Assembly: GCF_028768465.1 (NCBI RefSeq)
Contig: NZ_CP118225.1
Span: 6,739,001-6,803,000 of the forward strand
DNA from: Rhodopirellula sp. P2
Lineage (GTDB): Bacteria > Planctomycetota > Planctomycetia > Pirellulales > Pirellulaceae
Direction: 5' to 3'
DNA: 64,000 nt
Positions 33,059 through 42,191 of this stretch are shown in pieces. The notes below the pieces were generated by a model, which was not told where the DNA came from, did no database searches, and was given only the letters and a program-made list of their open reading frames with translations. The translations under genes and the position numbers were made by a program. The first letter of the stretch is position 1, and every line of letters starts with the position of its first letter.

Positions 33059-33192
33059 GAGCGGTGGGCCGACGTGTGAACTGATTCAAAACGGAAAGCG
33101 GCACCAATCCGATGCCGCGGGATTTATAACAAGTGCCCCCGAACGTCGCACGATCCATCAAGACGGACAATTCGACGCAGGGCAGGTCTGAA

Positions 33193-34935
33193 CTACTCTT
33201 GGCCGCCAGCATGGGCGGGAACTTCATCGGGCGTGGACTCGGGAACCAGTTTGCGTTCTGGCTCCGTCATGACGTAACGCTCGTTCTCCGCGTCCCATTC
33301 CAAATTGTGGAAATCGTATGGATCGCCAACAACGGGTGGACGTTCAAAGTTGTAATACGGCGGTGGGCTGGTGCATTGCCATTCCAAGGTCACGCCACCC
33401 CAGGGGTTGGCAGGGGCACGACGGCCTTTGGCCAGCGAAACCATCAGCACGATGAACGCATACAGCAAACCAATTCCGAGCAACAAAGCGCCAAACGTGC
33501 TGAGCTGATGCAAGAACGCGAATTCGGGATCGTACGTCGCGTAACGACGAGGCATCCCGCGGCTCCCCAAGACGAACTGTGGCAGGAACGTGCCATTGAA
33601 TCCGAGGAAGACCAACAGCGAGGCGATTCGCCCGTGAGTTTCGTTGTAGAGCTTCCCGACCATCTTCGGCCACCAGTGGAACACGCCACCCAGGAAGGCG
33701 ATCAACGTTCCACCGACCATCACATAGTGAAAGTGAGCGACCACAAAGTAAGTGTCGTGAAGGTGCAAGTCCGTTGCCAAGGTTCCGAGGAACAACCCGG
33801 TCAAACCACCGATGGTGAACAAGAAAATGAACGAGATCGCGTAGCACATCGGGGTCGTCAGGCTGATCGAGCCTCGGTACATCGTCGCCAACCAGTTGAA
33901 CACCTTGATCGCTGACGGCACCGAGACCGTGAACGTCAACGCGGAAAACACGATGGTGGTCAACGAGCTCATGCCCGCGGTGAACATGTGGTGTCCCCAG
34001 ACCAAGAAGCCCAGCAGAGCAATCGCGATCGAGGAGTAGGCGATGAAGCGATAGCCGAAGATGTGCTTGTGACTGTGAACGCTGATCAGTTCGCTGATGA
34101 TGCCGAAGGCCGGCAAAATCATGATGTACACAGCGGGGTGGCTGTAGAACCAGAAAAAGTGCTGGTAGGTCACCGGGTCGCCGTTGAATTCAGGATCAAA
34201 GATCCCGATGTGCATCGTGCGTTCTGCGATCAGCAGCAACAACGTGATCCCCAGGACGGGCGTTGCCAACACCTGAATGATGCTGGTCGCGTAAGTCGCC
34301 CACAGGAACAAAGGCATCTTGAACCAGGTCATGCCCGGTGGACGCATCGTGTTGATCGTGACAATGAAGTTCAGACCGGTGAAGATCGAGCTGAATCCCA
34401 GAATGAAGGCACCCAAGGTGGCCAAAATCACCGAGGTGTCGGTCGTTGTGCTGTAGGGCGTGTAAAACGTCCAACCGGTGTCCAACCCACTGCTGAACAA
34501 GGCGCTCACGAAGAACAACGCCCCAAACACCCACAGATAGAAACTACTGAGGTTCAATCGCGGGAAACCAACGTCCTTCGCACCCAGCATGACAGGCACA
34601 AGGAAGTTCCCCAGTGCCGCCGGGATACTCGGGATGATGAACAAGAACACCATGATCGCCCCGTGCAGGGTGAACACTTGGTTGTAAATGTTGTTGCCTT
34701 CGGCGCCCGTGAACAGCAATCCATCGGGTTTCAACAGGTGCAAACGAATGGCAAGGGCGAGCAAACCACCGATTGCAAAGGCGCTCACCACGCCGATCAA
34801 ATACATCATCCCGATGCGTTTGTGATCCAGCGTGAACATCCAGCTGAGGATGCCCGAGGAGTTGGTCAGGTAGTTTTCGCGTTCGGTTGGATAACCGGGG
34901 TCGCGAGCGCCCGCAGGGAGTGTTGCATTGGACAT
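33193..34935 (-). CDS. ctaD: Cytochrome c oxidase subunit I (A2-type)
   Basis: A 580-residue catalytic subunit with 12 main helices, carrying haem a, haem a3 and CuB. It reduces oxygen to water and pumps protons. [19 protein letters not shown] holds the low-spin haem ligand. [15 protein letters not shown] carries the YS pair and lacks the Glu of A1 enzymes, which places it in the A2 group, as in Rhodothermus and Thermus caa3. WGHHMFTAG holds CuB histidines and [16 protein letters not shown] the later haem ligands. It lies between subunit II upstream and subunit III downstream in the run. Confidence 0.96.
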   Translation of the reverse strand: MSNATLPAGARDPGYPTERENYLTNSSGILSWMFTLDHKRIGMMYLIGVVSAFAIGGLLALAIRLHLLKPDGLLFTGAEGNNIYNQVFTLHGAIMVFLFIIPSIPAALGNFLVPVMLGAKDVGFPRLNLSSFYLWVFGALFFVSALFSSGLDTGWTFYTPYSTTTDTSVILATLGAFILGFSSIFTGLNFIVTINTMRPPGMTWFKMPLFLWATYATSIIQVLATPVLGITLLLLIAERTMHIGIFDPEFNGDPVTYQHFFWFYSHPAVYIMILPAFGIISELISVHSHKHIFGYRFIAYSSIAIALLGFLVWGHHMFTAGMSSLTTIVFSALTFTVSVPSAIKVFNWLATMYRGSISLTTPMCYAISFIFLFTIGGLTGLFLGTLATDLHLHDTYFVVAHFHYVMVGGTLIAFLGGVFHWWPKMVGKLYNETHGRIASLLVFLGFNGTFLPQFVLGSRGMPRRYATYDPEFAFLHQLSTFGALLLGIGLLYAFIVLMVSLAKGRRAPANPWGGVTLEWQCTSPPPYYNFERPPVVGDPYDFHNLEWDAENERYVMTEPERKLVPESTPDEVPAHAGGQE

Positions 34936-35034
34936 ATTGGCGTCCCTTCTGGAGACCGTAAAACGTGTCGGTGATGGGTGTGCTTTGAAAAGGCTTCAGT
35001 CAGTTTACCGAATCAGCCTGAATCTCTAAACGAA

Positions 35035-36216
35035 TTATTCGGCGGATTCTGCTTCCGGTTCAGCCTGGGCTGCCGCCGGTTGAGACGGTGCGTTGGCACT
35101 GATCGACTTCAAGTAAGCGATGATCGAGGCAATGTCGTCGTCGCTGAGTTGCCCCTTGTAGCTCGGCATGACAGGTTGATAACCCGCGACCACCTTGGCC
35201 TTGGGTGCGAGAATCGATTCGCGAACGTAGTTTTCGTCGACGATTTGGTTCTCACCAGTGGTCAAACCGTGCTGGCTGCCGTAAACGTCCTTGAAGGTCG
35301 GGCCAACCAGTTTCGAACCGTCAACCGAGTGGCAACCGGAACAACCGCGACGGCCGTAGAGCAATTCGCCCCACTCTTCCATCGAGACTTCACCGCGACT
35401 GCTGTTCGCCTTGATCCAGGCGTCCAAGTCGGCTTGCGTTTCGTGAACCACGACCACCGTTTGCATTTCGGAGTGGTTCGTGCCGCAATACTCGGCACAG
35501 TACAGGTCGAAGAACGTGTAACCCTCGGGCGTGACTTGCACTTCCTTCTCACCATCTTCTGTTTCGATGGTGTGGACTTTGTCGTAGTCCCAAGTGGTGC
35601 CTTCGTTTTGCTTTTTCAGCTTGGCAAGTTGCTCGGCACTGATCTGTTCGCTCGCAATGGTCGGTTTGAACCACATGTAGTTGTACCGACCCGGCACAAC
35701 ATCCTTTTTCACGCGGAAGGCCGGGATGAACACACTGTGAATCACATCGGTGCTGCGCATCGACAGTTTGGTTGGCTCATCTTTGACGATGTGCAACTCA
35801 GGATGGAACGTGCCGTTCCCATAATCCATCGTCCATCCCCACTTGAAGGCCTGGAGACCGATGTCGTAGGAACCCTCTGGCGGGCTCCGCATGTCGAGGA
35901 ACGAAATCGAACCTTGGACAAACATCCAAACCAACAGCACCGAGGGCCCGATTGACCAAGTCAATTCCAGGGTCGTGTGGTGCGACAATTGGCTTTCCGC
36001 CTTGGTACCGCGAGCCTTGATGTATTTGAACAGGCACCAAACCATGAACACCATCATGGGCACGAAAAATGCCAAGCTGATGTACAGGATCAGGTCATAA
36101 ACCCAATCAACTTCTTCGGCGAACGATGAACCTTGGATGGGAAACCAAAAGTCCGCGTTTTTGTCAGCCAACAAAGTTGGAAACGTCATGGCGAGCGATT
36201 CGATTGCAGGAAACAT
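35035..36216 (-). CDS. ctaC: Cytochrome c oxidase subunit II with cytochrome c domain (caa3)
   Basis: A 393-residue protein. Two N-terminal helices (LILYISLAFFVPMMVFMVWC and SIGPSVLLVWMFVQG) anchor a periplasmic cupredoxin domain. The CuA site is CAEYCGTNHSEM. A C-terminal class I cytochrome c domain with CSGCH and the probable axial Met in PVMPSYKG makes it a caa3-type subunit. The final 20 residues are Ala/Glu-rich. The ATG at 36216 was kept; an ATG nine codons on would also fit since there is no signal peptide. It takes electrons directly from the alternative complex III encoded upstream. Confidence 0.94.
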   Translation of the reverse strand: MFPAIESLAMTFPTLLADKNADFWFPIQGSSFAEEVDWVYDLILYISLAFFVPMMVFMVWCLFKYIKARGTKAESQLSHHTTLELTWSIGPSVLLVWMFVQGSISFLDMRSPPEGSYDIGLQAFKWGWTMDYGNGTFHPELHIVKDEPTKLSMRSTDVIHSVFIPAFRVKKDVVPGRYNYMWFKPTIASEQISAEQLAKLKKQNEGTTWDYDKVHTIETEDGEKEVQVTPEGYTFFDLYCAEYCGTNHSEMQTVVVVHETQADLDAWIKANSSRGEVSMEEWGELLYGRRGCSGCHSVDGSKLVGPTFKDVYGSQHGLTTGENQIVDENYVRESILAPKAKVVAGYQPVMPSYKGQLSDDDIASIIAYLKSISANAPSQPAAAQAEPEAESAE

Positions 36217-36283
36217 TTGAGTGAATGATTTTCAGGTCGCAGTGGATTCGGTTGTCTGGTCTTGCTGAGTTCGCAAGCGATCG

Positions 36284-37300
36284 TCAGTCGGCATTCCCGT
36301 GCAAATGCCACTGCGTTGGTTTCAAAGGTGCCGGTTCCGATGTGCCATCGGGTCCAGCGGTTGTGCTGACGTCGCCGTCAGGTGTTTCGTCGTCCGTGGC
36401 ATTGGCTGGCGAACCTTTGCGGCCTCGCCAATACGGCAGCAACGCCAACCCGAGCAACGTGATGGTCATCCCACCGCCCAGTCGCATCAGCTTCCAAGCC
36501 TGGGGGACATAACTGTTTTCGTTTGGATCGTAGCTGTAGCACCACAGCACAAACTGATCGACGATCCCGCCCACATTGCCTTGGCCCGCCTCGACCAATG
36601 CCAACTTCATTTGGTCCGGGGGGAAAGCAACGCCCAGCGAATAACGCGTGATCACACCATCGGGTGAGACAAACGCCAGCATCGCTGGGTGAGCGTACTC
36701 TTTGGTGCGAGGGTTGTACTTGTAGGAGAAGCCCACTTCCTTGGCCAAGCGTTCCACATTGGCTTTCGTCGTTCGCGTGAACGACCATCCCTCTTCGGCT
36801 TTGGGATGCGAAGGAACTTGTTCGACGTATCGTTTCTTTGTGTCTCGAAGTCGTTGGTCGGTTTCCGTCGGGTCGATGCTAACGCTGAGCAACTGAAAGT
36901 CTTCACCGATCTTCAAGTCACCCATTTGGTCGAGCGATTGAGCGAGCTGGTTCAATTGCACGTTGCAAAGCATCGGGCAGTTGCTGTAGTTCAGCGTCAA
37001 AATCAGCGAACGTTCACCATCGAGGTAATGACTCAACGTGAACTTGCGGCCCTTCGAATCGATCAGCTTCATGTCACCGGGCAACTGGTTGCCCAAACGT
37101 TGCTCGACGGTGACGTTTTCAACGCCCTTGGGAATGCCGTCATTCAGAAGGACAGGCGCCCCCTGTTCCATCGCTCCCGTGCTGGGCTGAGCCGACGCGG
37201 GTGAACCGACACCGGCCATGAACGCGAGCATTCCAGCCACGAACGCCCAACTTGCCAGTGGCAAGCGGTTGGTCATTCGGCGGGAAACGAGCGTATTCAT
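36284..37300 (-). CDS. SCO1/SenC-family copper chaperone
   Basis: A 338-residue protein of the SCO family that loads copper into the CuA site of subunit II. After a signal/anchor segment, the thioredoxin-like domain carries the copper-binding CPMLC motif (CxxxC) and the distal His in EYAHPAMLAF. Unlike most members it has a second membrane segment near the C-terminus (LGGGMTITLLGLALLPYW), followed by a cytosolic-looking polar tail. It lies between the alternative complex III genes and subunit II, which fits a job in assembling the oxidase next door. Confidence 0.93.
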   Translation of the reverse strand: MNTLVSRRMTNRLPLASWAFVAGMLAFMAGVGSPASAQPSTGAMEQGAPVLLNDGIPKGVENVTVEQRLGNQLPGDMKLIDSKGRKFTLSHYLDGERSLILTLNYSNCPMLCNVQLNQLAQSLDQMGDLKIGEDFQLLSVSIDPTETDQRLRDTKKRYVEQVPSHPKAEEGWSFTRTTKANVERLAKEVGFSYKYNPRTKEYAHPAMLAFVSPDGVITRYSLGVAFPPDQMKLALVEAGQGNVGGIVDQFVLWCYSYDPNENSYVPQAWKLMRLGGGMTITLLGLALLPYWRGRKGSPANATDDETPDGDVSTTAGPDGTSEPAPLKPTQWHLHGNAD

Positions 37301-37341
37301 GGGGGATCGCTAGGGAGTGATTGGTTGTACGGGTCGCGGTC

Positions 37342-37638
37342 TCAGGCTTCGTCTTGCGAGTCAGCCTTCTTGACCATCTTCTTCATCGCGTCTTCGACCG
37401 GAATCGTCACATTGCCGGTTTCTGGATCCACGCCGTAACGCGAAATCTCAGCGGATTGGTCCGCCAGCACTGCGTTTTGACGGGAATACGAAGCCGATTG
37501 AACCTTGCGTTCATCGACAATGTCCGCCATCGCGAAATACAGGACCTGGACCGCTAACACGGTAACCGCAGTGACCAAGATCGAGATCACGCTGATGACC
37601 GCGATTCGTTTGACATTGAGGTCGTCGTAGGCTGCCAT
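37342..37638 (-). CDS. Small single-helix membrane protein of the ACIII-oxidase run
   Basis: A 98-residue protein with one N-terminal helix (IAVISVISILVTAVTVLAVQVLYFAM) and a polar tail containing ISRYGVDPETGNVTIPVEDAMKKMVKK. Comparable small proteins occur at this place in alternative complex III clusters of Planctomycetes, and their role is unknown. It lies 41 bases before the SCO gene and 72 bases after the ActF gene. It may be an accessory subunit of either complex. Confidence 0.8.
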   Translation of the reverse strand: MAAYDDLNVKRIAVISVISILVTAVTVLAVQVLYFAMADIVDERKVQSASYSRQNAVLADQSAEISRYGVDPETGNVTIPVEDAMKKMVKKADSQDEA

Positions 37639-37710
37639 GAGTAAGGATTCAGTAGAAAGGAGATGGGTGGGGTCCGAACAGCGGCAAATTGCCGCAAAAC
37701 ACAGATCGGT

Positions 37711-38952
37711 TTAGAAATTCTCGAATGCCAGCGACTCACCCAATCGAGGGTCGCGAACCGGCACCACGCGAGTTCCAGCGGCCAATTTGAGCATCAAACC
37801 CAACATCAGAGCGATCATTCCAATCACGCAAACCAGGGTCGCAATGATTCCGGCTGCACCCCCCAAGCCCATTCCGGCTTCCGGGATGATGATCCAGTAC
37901 AGATCAACGAGGTGCAAAACCAAGATGTAAGCCGCCCAGCAGGTGATCAGCCAAGGGCGACGCCGAACGTGGCGACTCATTGTCCCAGCAAACGGCAATC
38001 CCCAGTGAAGGATCATCAGCACCAACGAAACGTTGAACCACCCGTTTGTCGAGCGTGTGTAGAACCAGTGTGTTTCCTCAGGAATGTTGGCGTACCAGAT
38101 CAGCATGTATTGGCTGAACGAGATGTATCCCCAGAAACAAATGAACCCGAAGATCAACTTGCCCAAATCGTGGTAGTGCTCCACCGTGACTTCGTCTCGC
38201 ATCGCACCCGCTCGCTGCAGCAAAAAACTGAACAAGCAAATCGCACAGTGCGCCGACAGAATGCTGCCGGTGAAGAGGTACACACCAAACATGGTCGAGA
38301 ACCACATCGGAGCCAGACTCATCACCCAATCGAATGCCGCAAATGAGGTGCAGAAGGAGAACGCGATGACGGCGGGGCCACTCCGAGCCTGCAGCTTTTC
38401 GGTGATCGTGATCTCGCCGGTTTCGTCTTGGCGTTGGCTACCGCGGTAGTACCACGCGGCGATGCCGCACCAAACGGTCAAGTAAATGAGCGACCGGGCG
38501 ACGAACCAATTGGGGTTCAACCAACGTTCTTTTTGCTCCCAGATCGCACTCGGAATACCGTGCTCGGCTTGGTAACCCTCGGCCGACCAAACGTAGAGCG
38601 ATCCGGTGTAAGCCGAGACAGCGATGGGGATGAACAGCAATGCCAATGGAATGACCATGATCATCATCAGCTCCGCGACGCGCCGGACCACGACACTCCA
38701 ACCCGCCCGCGACAGGTGCTGGATCAACACGAAGAACAAGGACCCAATCGCAAGGGTCAGGCAGTACATGTAAGCCACCAAGTACGATGACATCCCAAAG
38801 CGACCGCCCACGGCCGAGTTGGAAAAGAACGCACCGCCGACCAGTGCCACGATGCCCCCGATGATCATGGGCAACGACAACCCGGCCAAGGAGGCGGGAA
38901 GTTGGAATGCCGGGTCATCGGCAGGCTTGATAGCGACCGCTTTGTGTGACAT
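37711..38952 (-). CDS. actF: Alternative complex III subunit ActF (NrfD-like quinol-binding)
   Basis: A 413-residue membrane protein with about ten helices, member of the PsrC/NrfD family and the second quinol-site subunit of alternative complex III. Typical blocks are FSFCTSFAAFDWVMSLAPMW, the helix with AHCAICLFSFLLQRAG, and GKLIFGFICFWGYISFSQYM. The N-terminal helix region (LAGLSLPMIIGGIVALVGGAFF) fits ActF and not ActC. It follows the ActD-ActE fusion gene by 121 bases. Confidence 0.92.
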   Translation of the reverse strand: MSHKAVAIKPADDPAFQLPASLAGLSLPMIIGGIVALVGGAFFSNSAVGGRFGMSSYLVAYMYCLTLAIGSLFFVLIQHLSRAGWSVVVRRVAELMMIMVIPLALLFIPIAVSAYTGSLYVWSAEGYQAEHGIPSAIWEQKERWLNPNWFVARSLIYLTVWCGIAAWYYRGSQRQDETGEITITEKLQARSGPAVIAFSFCTSFAAFDWVMSLAPMWFSTMFGVYLFTGSILSAHCAICLFSFLLQRAGAMRDEVTVEHYHDLGKLIFGFICFWGYISFSQYMLIWYANIPEETHWFYTRSTNGWFNVSLVLMILHWGLPFAGTMSRHVRRRPWLITCWAAYILVLHLVDLYWIIIPEAGMGLGGAAGIIATLVCVIGMIALMLGLMLKLAAGTRVVPVRDPRLGESLAFENF

Positions 38953-39073
38953 GGGAGATGTGAGGGCTGAGACTAAGTGATGTGATGACTGGTTTCGGTG
39001 CCGGGTTGTCCGGCGTCGGACGATTTCGTTTCTCGGCTACGGCGGTTGCCCGTCGGCCGATGACAAAATCGAC

Positions 39074-40621
39074 CTACTCGGCCTCGGCGGCTTCTGCCGC
39101 CTTGGCTGCTTCGGCTTCGGCGGCGGCTTTCAATTTGGCTTGAACGTCGGCCTGTTCTTTTTCAATTTCCGAACGCTGCGGTCCAGGAACGTCTTCCAAG
39201 GTCGCGTCCTGGCTGGCTTGCAACGCTCGCACATAGGCCACGATCGCCCAGCGATCCTTGGCTTTGATCTGCGAGGCGTAACCTGGCATCTTGCGGACAC
39301 CGTTGGTGATCGTGCTGAACAACTTGCCGTCGGGGTAAACGTCCGAGTACAGCGTTGGATCATGCATGTTCGACGGTGGCGTCCACGTGGTTGCCAGAAT
39401 CTGTTGAGCTCGGCGATTGACCAAGCCGTTTCCGCGTCCGTTCACGCCGTGGCAAACGGAGCAGTAAATGTTGAATTGTTGTTGACCGCGAGCCAGAGCT
39501 TCTTCGCTCAGCTCGAGTGGGTTCTCGGTCAACCAAGGCGTGTTGTCCGCGGCCGCTGCGACAGGAGTGTTTTCTGGCGCGTCGCTGGTTTCGGCAGCAG
39601 GATCTGATTTCTCAGTCGTCGCTTCGTCAGCGGTCTTCTCCTCAGCGGCAGGCTCTTCAGCTGCCACCTTGTCTTCATCATCCACGGCAACGTCTGATTG
39701 CAGAGCAACCAACTGAGCAGCACGTGGTGCATCGATGCTGGCCAATTCGTCCATATCGATGCCGGTCTTGAAGTTCAAATCCCAATCCATTTCGCCGCGA
39801 CGAACGGTTCCGGGAACATCAGGACGCATGGCCCGACCATCCGCAAACAAACTGGTCGTTTGCTGAGCGTCTTTGGAAGGCGAAAAGTCCATGTCGGGGA
39901 AGATGTGGAAACGTGGCGAACCACTTTTGGTCACTCGCATCCGCAACACAGCCAAAGCTGGAATCGAAGACAGGCAAATCACGGTCGCGAGTGTGATCAG
40001 CAGTCCCTTAGGAATGACTTTGGAAGAGTCATCCTCGAGCACAGGCTCCACAAATTCACCGCCGAGTTCGCCCAACAAGGCCTTCGCACCGGCTTCGTCA
40101 AATCGAGAGTCCTTGGCATCCAAGAACAAGAAGAACGTGTCATCCGTTGCCCGATCGAATCGTGGGCTGGTGAACATCGGGTTGCTGAACCGGGGCAGAC
40201 CATTCAAGGCCCACATGCCAAAGAACGTTCCGAACGAAGCCAGCAAAATCGTCAACTCAAACGTCACCGGAATGAACGCCGGCAAGGAGATGAAGGGTTT
40301 GCCCGAGATGATGTAAGGGTACTGAATGCCTTCGAACAGGTCCGTTTGACCGTTCAAGCTGATCTGCATCAAGAGTGCGATCGTGGTCCCCGTCAAACCC
40401 GCCGCCAAAGAGATCCAAGGCAAAATGGTGGGTTTGATTCCCAGGGCCGTGTCGATCCCGTGCACCGGGAATGGCGTGAACGCATCCGCTTTGGTGTAGC
40501 CCGCGTCGCGAACCCGACGACAAGCTGCCAGCAGCGAATCGACATCCGTGAATTCGGCGACGACACCGTGGACTTTTTTGTCGTCCGCGACTGTCTTCGG
40601 TTTGGGTTGGGATTCAGTCAT
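39074..40621 (-). CDS. actD: Fused ActD (DUF3341) and ActE (cytochrome c) subunit of alternative complex III
   Basis: A 515-residue protein. Residues about 15-180 are ActD: VVAEFTDVDSLLAACRRVRD, PFPVHGIDTALGI and two helices (ISLAAGLTGTTIALLMQISL and FELTILLASFGTFFGMWAL). A further helix is near 205-225. A linker rich in Ala, Glu and Asp spans about 310-360. The end is an ActE-type monohaem cytochrome c domain with CSVCHGVNGRGNG and a Met in RKMPGYASQI, followed by an Ala/Glu helix tail. In Rhodothermus these are two proteins; here one chain joins the membrane subunit to the haem domain. Confidence 0.9.
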   Translation of the reverse strand: MTESQPKPKTVADDKKVHGVVAEFTDVDSLLAACRRVRDAGYTKADAFTPFPVHGIDTALGIKPTILPWISLAAGLTGTTIALLMQISLNGQTDLFEGIQYPYIISGKPFISLPAFIPVTFELTILLASFGTFFGMWALNGLPRFSNPMFTSPRFDRATDDTFFLFLDAKDSRFDEAGAKALLGELGGEFVEPVLEDDSSKVIPKGLLITLATVICLSSIPALAVLRMRVTKSGSPRFHIFPDMDFSPSKDAQQTTSLFADGRAMRPDVPGTVRRGEMDWDLNFKTGIDMDELASIDAPRAAQLVALQSDVAVDDEDKVAAEEPAAEEKTADEATTEKSDPAAETSDAPENTPVAAAADNTPWLTENPLELSEEALARGQQQFNIYCSVCHGVNGRGNGLVNRRAQQILATTWTPPSNMHDPTLYSDVYPDGKLFSTITNGVRKMPGYASQIKAKDRWAIVAYVRALQASQDATLEDVPGPQRSEIEKEQADVQAKLKAAAEAEAAKAAEAAEAE

Positions 40622-40707
40622 GAGAAAGATTTCAATGAACGGTTTTCAGTGATCAGGATTCAGCACGTCAATGAGGCGTCAGTCGCAAACCATTGCGACC
40701 AACCAAC

Positions 40708-42129
40708 TCAGTGGTCGTCCTCGTGCGAATGGTTGGCGTGAGCCATGTGCAATTCTTTGGCGAGTGTCGCCTTCGTTTCCGCCATGTTGACGATCGGCAT
40801 CAAACGGCAGAACAACAGGAACAGAGTGAAGAACAATCCGAACGAACCGATCAACATGCACCAATCGACCCACGTTGGGCTGAAGTAAGCCCAAGCACTT
40901 GGCAAGTAATCTCGCGAAAGACTGGTGATCGTGATCACGAAGCGTTCAAACCACATTCCGATGTTCACAAAGATCGAAACGACAAACATGATCCAAGGTG
41001 TCGTCCGAGCCTTCTTCGACCAGAAGATATTGGGCGAGACCACGTTGCAGGTGATCATCGTCCAGTACGCCCACCAGTAAGGACCGAAGGCCCGGTTGAT
41101 GAAGGCAAATTTCTCTTCGGGGACCTGGCCGAACCAAGCGATGAAGAACTCCGTTCCGTACGCCAAACCGACGATCAAGCCGGTCGTCAGGATGATCTTG
41201 CACATGTTTTCCAAGTGCCGGATCGTGATCAGTTTTTCGATGTTGAAGATCTTCCGAGCAGGGACCATCAACGTGATCACCATCGCGAAACCGGAGAAGA
41301 TAGCCCCCGCAACAAAGTAAGGCGGGAAGATCGTGGTGTGCCAACCGGGAACCTGCGAAACCGCGAAGTCAAAGGACACGATCGTGTGCACCGACAAAAC
41401 CAGCGGGGCAGCGAACGCAGCCAACAGAGCGTAAGCCTTTTCGTATCGCATCCAGTGCCGTGAAGAACCGCTCCAGCCCAGTGCCAAGACGCCATAAGCG
41501 GCACGCCGGATCGGATTCTTGCTGCGGTCACGGAAGGTCGCCAAATCGGGAACCATGCCCATGTACCAAAACAACAACGAGACCGTCGCGTAGGTCGAAA
41601 CCGCGAACACGTCCCACAGCAGTGGGCTGCGGAATTGTGGCCACATCCAAAGGTTCAGACTGGGGTAGGGTGCCAGCCAAAAAGCGAGCCAAGCCCGACC
41701 GACGTGAATCCCCGGGAACGTTCCTGCACAGACCACGGCGAAGATCGTCATCGCCTCGGCCGTCCGGTTGATACTTGTTCGCCACTCTTGGCGGAACAGA
41801 TACAAAATGGCACTGATCAGCGTTCCAGCGTGACCGATCCCGACCCAGAACACAAAGTTGACAATCGGCCAACCCCAGAAAATCGGTGCTCGGTTCCCCC
41901 ACACACCGACCCCGGTGTAAATCAGGTAAGCGATGCACAAACCCAACATGGTCGCCAAGTGAACGGAAACCAAAAACCCGATCACCCACGCACGAGACGG
42001 CGGTTGCTCGGCGATCTTGCAGACCGCTTCGGTGATCGAGTGATAATTCGTGTCGCCAAGAACCAGCGGTGCGCGCTGACCGGGCCGATCGTTCGAATTA
42101 TCCAGTCCGTTTGGGATTGCGAGAGACAT
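40708..42129 (-). CDS. actC: Alternative complex III subunit ActC (NrfD-like quinol-binding)
   Basis: A 473-residue polytopic protein of the PsrC/NrfD family that provides the quinol site next to the iron-sulfur end of ActB. Typical blocks are [20 protein letters not shown] near the second helix, [13 protein letters not shown], and [20 protein letters not shown] with the quinol-pocket His and Asp. [19 protein letters not shown] marks a late helix. The C-terminus is His-rich ([13 protein letters not shown]). It lies 62 bases after ActB and 86 bases before the ActD-ActE fusion. Confidence 0.94.
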   Translation of the reverse strand: MSLAIPNGLDNSNDRPGQRAPLVLGDTNYHSITEAVCKIAEQPPSRAWVIGFLVSVHLATMLGLCIAYLIYTGVGVWGNRAPIFWGWPIVNFVFWVGIGHAGTLISAILYLFRQEWRTSINRTAEAMTIFAVVCAGTFPGIHVGRAWLAFWLAPYPSLNLWMWPQFRSPLLWDVFAVSTYATVSLLFWYMGMVPDLATFRDRSKNPIRRAAYGVLALGWSGSSRHWMRYEKAYALLAAFAAPLVLSVHTIVSFDFAVSQVPGWHTTIFPPYFVAGAIFSGFAMVITLMVPARKIFNIEKLITIRHLENMCKIILTTGLIVGLAYGTEFFIAWFGQVPEEKFAFINRAFGPYWWAYWTMITCNVVSPNIFWSKKARTTPWIMFVVSIFVNIGMWFERFVITITSLSRDYLPSAWAYFSPTWVDWCMLIGSFGLFFTLFLLFCRLMPIVNMAETKATLAKELHMAHANHSHEDDH

Positions 42130-42191
42130 GGAAAGGGCTGAGAAAGGAGGGTTGATTTCGGAGTATGAATGCGGGGGCGGGAGGCGAGTCC

